Shown here piece after piece: positions 35,335 through 43,143 of a stretch of DNA of 64,000 nucleotides. The position numbers and the translations under genes were made by a program. The notes under the pieces are model-generated. The model was not told the origin of the DNA, made no database searches, and saw only the letters and a program-made list of their open reading frames with translations. Where the stretch lies: positions 1 to 64,000 of the forward strand of contig CAJQSP010000014.1 in NCBI GenBank assembly GCA_905614375.1, read 5' to 3'. Source of the DNA: an uncultured Dehalococcoidales bacterium. GTDB taxonomy: Bacteria; Chloroflexota; Dehalococcoidia; UBA1151; UBA1328. Positions within the stretch are counted from its first letter, which is position 1, and each line of letters starts with the position of its first letter.

Positions 35335-36498
35335 ATGGCGCAAGTTCAAACCAAGAAAAAACGTGCAGTTGTGGCTATGAGTGGCGGAGTCGACTCGTCA
35401 GTAGCCGCCGCCCTCCTCGCCCGCGACGGATATGAAGTCGTTGGTGTAACCATGCGACTTTTCAACGCTCCGAACGAGAATGTTGCACGTCTGAACAAGT
35501 CGTGCTGCTCACTCGAAGATGTCGAAGATGCTCGAGCCGTTTGCCGCAAAATCGGGGCAAAACACTACTTCTTAAACTTTGAAGAGGAGTTTCAGAAGCA
35601 CGTTGTCGACTATTTTGTTGGCGAATATGAACGCGGTCGAACACCGCACCCCTGCCTCGCTTGCAACGATCGTCTGAAGTTCGAATTCCTTGTTCGACGT
35701 GCCGAGCTCATGGATGCCGACGTTGTAGCCACCGGACACTACGCTCGAATTCGAGAAGACAACGGTAAGTACAAGCTACTCGCCGGTATCGACTCGATGA
35801 AGGATCAGTCGTACGTTCTGTACACATTGAGCCAAGAACAGCTCTCGAAGCTGGCTATGCCGATTGGCGACTACTCTAAGGACGAAATCCGAGAGGTAGC
35901 TCGTGAGCTTGGTCTCTCAATCGCCGATAAACCCGACTCACAGGACATTTGTTTTATTCCTGACGGTGACTACAACCGATTCGTCGAGCCTCGCCTAAAG
36001 CGAAAGGCTCCAGGCGATATCGTCGATGCCGAAGGCACAATTCTCGGTGAGCACGAAGGAATTCACGGATTTACTATCGGGCAGCGCAAGCGTATCCCGA
36101 TCCTCAACAGCACTCCACGCCCTATGTACGTTACAGATATAAATGCAGAATCAGGCCAGGTCACTGTAGGCCCAGCTGAGAATTTAATGAAAACTCGCTT
36201 ATACGCTTCTGGAGTGAACTGGATTTCAGGGTCAGCCCCCGTCGAATCAATTACTGCTGAGGCTCGAATTCGCTACAACGGACGGAATACCCCTGCGAAG
36301 GTGCGATCGGTCGACGGCGGTGCCGAGATCGAATTCGATGAGCCAGTACGCGCGATCACGCCCGGTCAGGCTGTCGTCTTCTATGAGAACGATGTCGTAC
36401 TTGGTGGTGGTTTAATCGAAACCTCACTTCCTGAGCTAACAAAGCATAGTTCGGGCAAATCTAACGATTCTGCCGAGACGTCTGCCCTAACGGTCTGA
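35335..36498 (+). CDS. mnmA: tRNA 2-thiouridylase MnmA
   Basis: A 387-residue enzyme that puts sulfur on U34 of Lys, Glu and Gln tRNAs. The PP-loop is AMSGGVDSSVAA near residues 14-25. The first catalytic Cys lies in HPCLACNDRLKF and the second in SQDICFIPDGDYN. A C-terminal beta barrel follows. The family's usual length is 360-380. It uses persulfide sulfur from a cysteine desulfurase such as the one at 46985. A TAATCT 7 nt before the ATG again suggests little leader. Confidence 0.96.
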   Translation: MAQVQTKKKRAVVAMSGGVDSSVAAALLARDGYEVVGVTMRLFNAPNENVARLNKSCCSLEDVEDARAVCRKIGAKHYFLNFEEEFQKHVVDYFVGEYERGRTPHPCLACNDRLKFEFLVRRAELMDADVVATGHYARIREDNGKYKLLAGIDSMKDQSYVLYTLSQEQLSKLAMPIGDYSKDEIREVARELGLSIADKPDSQDICFIPDGDYNRFVEPRLKRKAPGDIVDAEGTILGEHEGIHGFTIGQRKRIPILNSTPRPMYVTDINAESGQVTVGPAENLMKTRLYASGVNWISGSAPVESITAEARIRYNGRNTPAKVRSVDGGAEIEFDEPVRAITPGQAVVFYENDVVLGGGLIETSLPELTKHSSGKSNDSAETSALTV

Positions 36499-36601
36499 GT
36501 TTTCCCAAGTAGGCGATATGCTTCGGGTTCTTCCTCTAAGAGGAGAGTCGGTTCATGGGTTGAACCTTCTTATCCCTTCTGACTCTACCTAGTCCGCTCA
36601 G

Positions 36602-37237
36602 TTGCCAAAAATAGCACGTAATCTGCCAGATTTTTCTATTGAAACCGATATCGCAAACGGCTCACAAATACTGATTGCCGGCGTCGATGAGGTCGGTCGT
36701 GGAACTTTGGCAGGACCGGTTATGGCTGCAGCAGCAATTCTTCCAGGTTCCGTTCCGGAGGAAAACCGATGCATCATCAATGACAGCAAAGTCCTGTCAG
36801 AGTCCCAACGGGAGCGGGCATTCACCTGGCTAGTCGATTGGTGCGTTGGTTATGGCGTCGGAGCATCGTCTGCTGCTGAGATTGATGCGATCGGGATTGT
36901 CTCAGCGACGAAACTTGCGATGTCGCGTGCGATTGCATCACTTGAGACACAACCCGATCATCTGATCATCGACGCTGTCAATCTCGAAACTATCACGATT
37001 CCCCAGACGTCGATCATCAAGGCCGACTCTCGGAGTCAAAGTGTGGCTGCGGCTTCGATTATTGCGAAAGTAACACGCGATCAGTTGATGGCGAACGTTT
37101 TCGATTCGGAATACCCCGGTTACGGATTCGCCGCCCACAAGGGATACGGCACGGTAATTCACATTTCGGCTTTACAAAAACTAGGGGCTTCACCGATCCA
37201 CAGACGCAGCTTCAAGCCGGTGAAGGATATTCTGTGA
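36602..37237 (+). CDS. rnhB: Ribonuclease HII
   Basis: A 211-residue RNase HII, which cuts RNA in RNA-DNA hybrids and removes misincorporated ribonucleotides. The DEVGRGTLAGPV motif and INDSKVLSESQR near residues 57-70 are present, and the C-terminal HKGYGT motif near 178-183 is normal. The start is TTG at 36602, a fit to family length. Confidence 0.95.
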   Translation: MPKIARNLPDFSIETDIANGSQILIAGVDEVGRGTLAGPVMAAAAILPGSVPEENRCIINDSKVLSESQRERAFTWLVDWCVGYGVGASSAAEIDAIGIVSATKLAMSRAIASLETQPDHLIIDAVNLETITIPQTSIIKADSRSQSVAAASIIAKVTRDQLMANVFDSEYPGYGFAAHKGYGTVIHISALQKLGASPIHRRSFKPVKDIL

Positions 37238-37447
37238 ACGTAGACCATATTTATTTATTTTGAACTCTGCACGCGGAAACAGGCGACTTGTACGCCGATT
37301 AGCGCATCGATGTACTCAGCATTCAAACGACAAGATTTGGACAAGTCCTAGATGTCGGTCACATCTAAAACGCTATAGAAGAATAAGCCCACCAGTCAAT
37401 ACTTGCGTGTACTCCAATACATACTTGTTTCTCTGTAAGCCAGCGTC

Positions 37448-38392
37448 CTAGAAAATCACTATTGGGTTCACAGGCGATCCCGTTACAGTGGGCATTTGCA
37501 ACGGCAGGATCGAAATCATGAACTCCCATTTCCGTCGCTTTTTGCACTCTTCAGCAAGATCATCGAGCCAGGCGTTATCAAGGATCCATAGCCCGAGACC
37601 AACGATTCCAACTTGGTGAACTGGATTCGAGAACCGTTCGTAGGGGTTCGGACCAATATCATTACCAGTGTCAGACCCCATCACTGCTACTCCTCGTTCG
37701 TGAAGAAGGGGCAATATTTCAGGAGACGGTCCGGACGAGCCGCCAACGTTCACATCAACAGGTCCCGTTATCTCTCGCTGTCCTAGTTGTCCCGTTCTAA
37801 GCAGTAAAACGTCGCCCTGTTCGACTTTTACGCCGTGTTCACGCTCTGCGGCTTCGATATCAGCTACGCCAACTCCGTCTCCTCGCTCGATGAAGTCGAC
37901 TCCGCGTAGTAATGGTGCATCGACAAGAACCCCTTTCGTGACGATTCCTTCGCTAGCGGCCATCACGTCGAACTCAGTAGCACCGTCCTGAATTGAAACA
38001 ACGCTTGAAGGGCGACCATTGTACGTTTGACCATCCCAGAAGAAGTGGGCGAGGCTATCGATATGTGTCACAGTATGACCATGGAAGATCAGGCCAAAGT
38101 AATCCATCGCTACTTGGCGATCGACGCCCTCACCTGGTCGGTAGCGATCTCCCGCAGCCACCATGAAATGCTGCGGTGGCTTCGGCACGTCGACCGACGC
38201 AGCAAACGCGATCGGACGCGCACAGCTGACCGTAACGCCTTCTTTGACCAAACTTAGAGCATCGAGAGTTTTCTCCTTCGAAAGATGGTTCAGTGTCCCT
38301 TTTTGGTCAGCTGTACCCCATCTGCCCCAATTATTGAGATCAGACTTCAACCAGTTGAGTAAATCGTCTTGAGAAGGCCAATTGACGTTCAT
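37448..38392 (-). CDS. Cyclase-family (kynurenine formamidase-like) hydrolase
   Basis: A 314-residue protein of the cyclase/KynB superfamily. The metal site is HGHTVTHIDSLAHFF near residues 90-104, close to the family's HxGTHxDxxxH, followed by GVLVDAPLLRG. The C-terminal part has MGSDTGND and HQVGI. It likely hydrolyses an amide or ester. The frame is open to a TTG upstream, but ATG at 38392 has GGGAG before it and fits the family. No operon partner was seen. The substrate is unknown. Confidence 0.85.
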   Translation of the reverse strand: MNVNWPSQDDLLNWLKSDLNNWGRWGTADQKGTLNHLSKEKTLDALSLVKEGVTVSCARPIAFAASVDVPKPPQHFMVAAGDRYRPGEGVDRQVAMDYFGLIFHGHTVTHIDSLAHFFWDGQTYNGRPSSVVSIQDGATEFDVMAASEGIVTKGVLVDAPLLRGVDFIERGDGVGVADIEAAEREHGVKVEQGDVLLLRTGQLGQREITGPVDVNVGGSSGPSPEILPLLHERGVAVMGSDTGNDIGPNPYERFSNPVHQVGIVGLGLWILDNAWLDDLAEECKKRRKWEFMISILPLQMPTVTGSPVNPIVIF

Positions 38393-38615
38393 TAATGAAT
38401 CGCTCCCTAGGCACAAGGCCAATTTCTAAGTAGCTACGAACTCCGGCGAAGGTTATACGAATACGACCAGCCAACGGCCCGCCTGCCTCGTAAATTTGCT
38501 TTGAGTTGCCAAGCAGATCGGTTGACGTAGCGAAACTACATAAATGTGTAAGACTCAGATGTTTCCCAAAGTCTTGATTAGTTTGCCAATCCCAAGCCTG
38601 AGATATGAGAGAAAA
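38393..38615 (-). pseudogene. Possible gene remnant upstream of the cyclase gene
   Basis: One minus-strand frame is open from 38615 down into the cyclase gene and looks protein-like, with DLLGNSKQIYEAGGPLAG, then RIRITFAGVRSYLEIG. It has no start and is preceded by three stops in 30 bp. The family was not recognised. It may be the end of a lost gene. Confidence 0.4.
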
Positions 38616-39013
38616 CTAGGCCTACTCGAATTATCTTGGTAGGGAGCTGTTTCCGAAACTTAGCATCTATAACGATCTTTCATTCCCCAGTAGGTCATCG
38701 AAGCGGTCATACGCATGAGCCTCACCTAATTCCCACAGTGATAGGCATACATTTGCCTCTTTACGACACTCAAGTGATAGTCAAACTCTGTTTTCGGAAT
38801 TGTTTCAATCGCCACAATAAGCCGTTCAATTCATTGACTGTAAATTACGCCGATGCTAGCGTTCATTGGTCAACTTAAGGCTGGGCGAAGCTGAATCGAG
38901 TTCGAAACACGGAAATGCTCGGCTGTCCCTAGTCCCAACCTTTAATACGTACCTTCTGTATCAACTGAGCTAAGCAGTGAGAAATGGAAGGTTATTTTTG
39001 CGGAGATATGTAA
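38616..39013. other. Gap upstream of the pyrophosphatase gene, with possible fragments
   Basis: No intact gene. Two short minus-strand stretches look coding but are broken by stops and frameshifts: ERLIVAIETIPKTEFDYHL (38726-38827), and a shifted one with GEAHAYDRFDDLLGNERSL. At about 38957-38980 TTAGCTCAGTTGATAC resembles a tRNA D-arm, but the rest of a cloverleaf is missing. It looks like a decayed region. Confidence 0.3.
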
Positions 39014-41113
39014 ATGGAATCGATCTTTCTTGCAATTGCAGCGGGAGCTGTTGGTCTTGTGGCCGCTGCCCTACTCGCCATGCGAGTGCTCAAGCAGCCT
39101 CAAGGCAACGATGAAGTTCGAGCGATTGGTGATCTAATTCAGGAAGGATCAGCGGCGTTTTTACGCAAGGAATATTCAATCCTTGCCGTATTCGTCGTAA
39201 TCATTTTTGTAATCCTGGCACTGTTTATCGACTACAACATTCTGGATAACGCCAAGATTGCCTCACTAAGTGAAGGCGGCGCTATGACGTCCGAGGGCCC
39301 GTGGACGGCCATCGCATACATTTTGGGTGCTATCGGCTCGGCTCTAGCCGGATTCGTCGGCATGAGCATCGCTGTTCGAGGTAACACTCGAACGGCAACA
39401 GCAGCTCAAACCGGACTCAACAAAGCACTTCAGGTTGCGTTCAGCACTGGTGCAGTTATGGGACTCTCGGTAGTCGGAATCGGCATCATTGGCGTATCGG
39501 CACTCTGGCTTCTCTTTGAGAACCCGAACGTGATTGCCGGATTCGGATTCGGCGCATCGTCAATTGCACTGTTCGCTCGAGTCGGAGGCGGCATCTTCAC
39601 GAAGGCTGCTGACGTTGGGGCCGACCTTGTAGGTAAGGTTGAAGCTGGACTTGACGAAGATGACCCTCGCAACCCTGCTGTTATTGCCGATAACGTTGGT
39701 GACAACGTAGGTGACGTTGCTGGAATGGGAGCCGACCTTTTTGAATCCTACGTTGGTTCGATCATAGCAACCATCTCACTCGCCTTCTTCGTATCAGTAT
39801 CCGGTGTTGTATCCGCAATCCCATTTGAAGTCGATGCTTCGAAAGCACTATTGCCTCTCGTTATCGCCGGTATTGGCATAATCGCTTCCATACTAGGAAT
39901 GTTCTTAGTTCGAACTGGCGACAATGCCGACATGGGCAAGCTGCTGTGGACTCTCCGCTATGGAATCTTCAGCGCAGGCGCTCTATCGCTAATTGGTACT
40001 GCCGTTTACATCAATATGAATGATTCGCTTGACTTCGACCTGTTCTGGGTCGTAGTCACGGGTATCGTCGTTGGTCAGGTGATCGGAACTTCTACCGAAT
40101 GGTTCACTTCCTATGAAGGGCTGAAGCTCTTCGGTAAGGAATTCAACCCAGTGAAGTGGATTGCCCAGCAGTCTCAAACTGGTCACTCATCGACGATCAT
40201 TGCTGGTCTGTCGGTTGGTCTTTACAGCACGGTTATTCCGGCAATCGCAATTGTCGTTGGTATCTACTTCGCAAACGAGCTCGCTGGTCTCTACGGAATC
40301 GGTCTCGCTGCGGTTGGAATGCTTTCAACACTGGGTATCACTCTTGCCACTGACGCTTACGGACCTGTTGCCGACAACGCTGGTGGTATCGCCGAACAGG
40401 CTCACCTTGATCCTGAAGTGCGAGAGCGTACAGACGCCCTCGACGCCCTCGGGAACACCACAGCGGCAACCGGTAAGGGTTTCGCCATCGGATCGGCTGT
40501 GCTTACTGCTCTGGCTCTTCTAGTGGCATACGCATTCGCCACCGGAATCACCGAACTCGACCTTCTGAACCCTAAGGTTCTAATGGGAACGATCATCGGT
40601 GGTCTGCTTCCGTTCGTATTCTCAGGTCTTACGATGCAGGCGGTTGGAACAGCTGCTGCTGATATGATCGAAGAAGTTCGACGTCAGTTCAGAGAGATCC
40701 CTGGTCTTCGAGAAGGTCTACCGGGCGTAAAGCCGGATGCCGCTCGGGCAGTTGCGATCAGCACAGAAGGTTCATTGAAGGCAATGATCGTTCCTGGCCT
40801 AATCGCCATCATTGCTCCAATCGCCATTGGCACGCTGATGGGAGCTCACGCTCTCGGTGGCATGCTGGCCGGTTCGATTGTTTCTGGTTTTCTGCTCGCC
40901 ATCTTCATGGCTAACGCAGGTGGAGCATGGGACAACGCTAAGAAGTTTGTTGAACTCGGAAACTTCGGCGGCAAGGGTTCAGACACCCACTCTGCTGCAG
41001 TTACCGGTGACACCGTTGGTGATCCCTTCAAGGACACATCGGGTCCTGCTATCAACATTCTGTTGAAGCTCATGGCAATCGTTTCGCTAATCTTCGGGCC
41101 ACTGTTCGTCTAA
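39014..41113 (+). CDS. hppA: Membrane-bound ion-pumping pyrophosphatase (K+-dependent type)
   Basis: A 699-residue, about 16-helix protein that uses PPi hydrolysis to pump H+ (or Na+) across the membrane. The substrate motif DVGADLVGKVEAGLDEDDPR is near residues 205-224, followed by NPAVIADNVGDNVGDVAGMG. A second acidic site, GDTVGDPFKDTSGP, is near the end. The GNTTAATGKGFAIG stretch has Ala where K+-independent enzymes have Lys, so it should be K+-dependent. Sequence alone does not settle H+ versus Na+. GGAG precedes the ATG. A strong terminator follows. Confidence 0.95.
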   Translation: MESIFLAIAAGAVGLVAAALLAMRVLKQPQGNDEVRAIGDLIQEGSAAFLRKEYSILAVFVVIIFVILALFIDYNILDNAKIASLSEGGAMTSEGPWTAIAYILGAIGSALAGFVGMSIAVRGNTRTATAAQTGLNKALQVAFSTGAVMGLSVVGIGIIGVSALWLLFENPNVIAGFGFGASSIALFARVGGGIFTKAADVGADLVGKVEAGLDEDDPRNPAVIADNVGDNVGDVAGMGADLFESYVGSIIATISLAFFVSVSGVVSAIPFEVDASKALLPLVIAGIGIIASILGMFLVRTGDNADMGKLLWTLRYGIFSAGALSLIGTAVYINMNDSLDFDLFWVVVTGIVVGQVIGTSTEWFTSYEGLKLFGKEFNPVKWIAQQSQTGHSSTIIAGLSVGLYSTVIPAIAIVVGIYFANELAGLYGIGLAAVGMLSTLGITLATDAYGPVADNAGGIAEQAHLDPEVRERTDALDALGNTTAATGKGFAIGSAVLTALALLVAYAFATGITELDLLNPKVLMGTIIGGLLPFVFSGLTMQAVGTAAADMIEEVRRQFREIPGLREGLPGVKPDAARAVAISTEGSLKAMIVPGLIAIIAPIAIGTLMGAHALGGMLAGSIVSGFLLAIFMANAGGAWDNAKKFVELGNFGGKGSDTHSAAVTGDTVGDPFKDTSGPAINILLKLMAIVSLIFGPLFV

Positions 41114-41166
41114 TAACTAACGAGTAGGAATCTTCTGAGAAGCAGACGAACCTAAAATCGCAAAAT

Positions 41167-41200
41167 AAAACGCTTGGGTCGTAATTGACCCGGGCGTTTT
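41167..41200. terminator. Strong rho-independent terminator, possibly bidirectional
   Basis: AAAACGCTTGGGTC, a 6-nt loop, then GACCCGGGCGTTTT form a 14-bp stem with two T-G wobbles, with T-runs on one strand and A-runs on the other. It lies between the pyrophosphatase and a convergent hydrolase gene, so it may serve both. Confidence 0.88.
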
Positions 41201-41254
41201 TGCGATCTGAGTTAGATGGGCATCTTGGCATACTAGCCTGTGTATGTCAGATAC

Positions 41255-41878
41255 CTAGCGAACGAAGCGATTGGCGACTTTTTCGTGACCAATCGACGTC
41301 GAAGGACCATGACCAGGCCATACGACTGTTTCTTCAGGAAGTGCGAACAGAACGTTCTGAATACTGGCAATTTCTTTCTGTTCGTCACCACCAGATAGAT
41401 CAAATCGACCGATTGACTCTCGAAATAACGTGTCGCCAGTAAATACATGCCCAGAGATGTAGAACGAGCTACTGCCTTCAGTATGACCCGGAGTGGCCAG
41501 TACATTAATCTCAATTCCGTTCGCTGACACCACATTGCCGTGCTTGAGCGTCTCAGACGGCACAGGAGGCTCCACGAAGTCATCGAGCATGCTCTTCAGC
41601 CAGTCAAGCTGCTCAGCGGCTGCAGCGACATCTTTACGACCGATTAGAAATTTGCAGTCGTACCGTTCAACCAACGGCGCCACGGCTCCTGTGTGATCCG
41701 CATGTGCGTGTGTCGAAACGATTGCACTTGGCGTCAGATTATTTTCACTAAGAAATCCGAAGATTTTCTCCGACTCACCACCGGGGTCGATCACAATGCA
41801 ATCGGACTCATCATCCGCGTGAATCAGATAGCAGTTCGTTGCTAATACGCCGACCTGCACTACATGAATCTGAACCAT
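41255..41878 (-). CDS. Metallo-beta-lactamase-fold hydrolase (glyoxalase II-like)
   Basis: A 207-residue protein with the MBL zinc site: STHAHADHTGAV near 55-66, ATPGHTEGSSSFY, and VFTGDTLF near 142. PGHGPSTSIGHEK is near the end, as in hydroxyacylglutathione hydrolase-like and YcbL-type enzymes. It likely hydrolyses a thioester. The substrate is not clear. It is convergent with the pyrophosphatase. Confidence 0.88.
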   Translation of the reverse strand: MVQIHVVQVGVLATNCYLIHADDESDCIVIDPGGESEKIFGFLSENNLTPSAIVSTHAHADHTGAVAPLVERYDCKFLIGRKDVAAAAEQLDWLKSMLDDFVEPPVPSETLKHGNVVSANGIEINVLATPGHTEGSSSFYISGHVFTGDTLFRESIGRFDLSGGDEQKEIASIQNVLFALPEETVVWPGHGPSTSIGHEKVANRFVR

Positions 41879-41911
41879 GGTCTACTTGTGTTCCTAGAGT
41901 TACGTGTCGAG

Positions 41912-42988
41912 TCACGCACCAACATTCGGTAATACCTCTTGCTTGAGTAAGCCCATAGATGTCTTCCAGAAACCCTCGGGTTCCCACTCGTGGCCCATAG
42001 CCATGAGCGTTCCAAACCCACCAACCGACTCTTCGAGTGAAGACAGCTTTTCAGTCACCTCTTCTGGAGAGCCCACTATGAATATGTTGTCCACTAAGTA
42101 TTCGACAGTAACGTCGGAGTCAGGCATGTTCGGATCAATCTTGAGAAGCCCCATCATCTTTGATCGTGGCAGCAACTTGAGGAAATAGCCTTCCATGTCT
42201 CGTGCCAACGTCCCGTTAAGAGCCTGCTTACGGGCTTCGGCACTCGAATCTGCAACCATCACTTCTCGTGCAATTCTCCAGTTCGAACGATCCGCTATCC
42301 TCCCGACCTTAGTAGCTCCGTCTTCAACTGCAGTCCAGTGAGAACACAGCGTCTGCTCAGGAACGAAGTTGATGCTCATCGGCAGCCAACCTCGCTCCCC
42401 TGCGAGAGTGAGCGTCTCGGAGTTCGGAGATACGCCAGCCACTCCAATTGGTGGATGAGGATCCTGATAGGTCCGCATATGAACTCTGAGAGCGATATCT
42501 TCTTCTGGTTCAGGGATATTGAATTCCCACCATTTGCTCTTGTAATTCCCCGGCTTTGGATCGTTCCACAACTGCAGAACTAAATCGACCGCCTGTCGAG
42601 TCATTTCTCGATTATCACCTGATCGTGGATCGAAGCCGTTCACATGCAGATCACCCGGGAAACCGCCTGAACCGACGCCCCAGTTCAGACGCCCTTTAGA
42701 CATCTGGTCGAGTTGGGCGATTCGGTGAGCAATATAGAACGGGTTGTGATTGGGCATGCACGTGACGCCCGTCCCAAGTCGAATCTGCGAGGTAACGCCG
42801 AGAGCCTGTGCAATCAATAAATCGGGCGCAGGGATGTTTTCCCACTCAGCTGTGTAGTGTTCCCCTATCCACGCTTCGGAGTATCCCAGCTCATCGAGGT
42901 AGATAAGTTGCTTTAGATCTGCCTCGAGCGTGTCTGCGATATTCGCACCCGGTGGGTGCAGTGGCATCGTGAAGAAACCGAGTTCCAT
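41912..42988 (-). CDS. LLM-class (luciferase-like) flavin monooxygenase
   Basis: A 358-residue luciferase-like monooxygenase that uses reduced FMN or F420 and O2. MELGFFTMPLHPPG at the start, SEAWIGEHYTAEWE, LGTGVTCMPNHNP and RLNWGVGSGGFPGDL all fit the family. The frame extends to 43021, but ATG at 42988 has GGAGG 6 nt before it. SAR202 Chloroflexota carry many paralogs that attack recalcitrant organic matter; the substrate here is unknown. Confidence 0.88.
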   Translation of the reverse strand: MELGFFTMPLHPPGANIADTLEADLKQLIYLDELGYSEAWIGEHYTAEWENIPAPDLLIAQALGVTSQIRLGTGVTCMPNHNPFYIAHRIAQLDQMSKGRLNWGVGSGGFPGDLHVNGFDPRSGDNREMTRQAVDLVLQLWNDPKPGNYKSKWWEFNIPEPEEDIALRVHMRTYQDPHPPIGVAGVSPNSETLTLAGERGWLPMSINFVPEQTLCSHWTAVEDGATKVGRIADRSNWRIAREVMVADSSAEARKQALNGTLARDMEGYFLKLLPRSKMMGLLKIDPNMPDSDVTVEYLVDNIFIVGSPEEVTEKLSSLEESVGGFGTLMAMGHEWEPEGFWKTSMGLLKQEVLPNVGA

Positions 42989-43143
42989 TCCACCCTCCGA
43001 ATTGAGTTGGAGTACTTCCAAAAAAATAGCGACTTATACGTATCAGCGCCATGCTACAACGAAATCTCTGACACTTGCGCGGTCATCTCAACCTAAGTCG
43101 AACCTCTAAGCAATAAACCTAGTAATAAATGACGCAGGGAAGA

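Noticed and set aside
38940..38990. A stretch whose reverse complement reads TTAGCTCAGTTGATAC, like a tRNA D-arm
   Set aside because: No acceptor, anticodon or T-arm partner could be placed at proper distances, so it is not reported as a tRNA.
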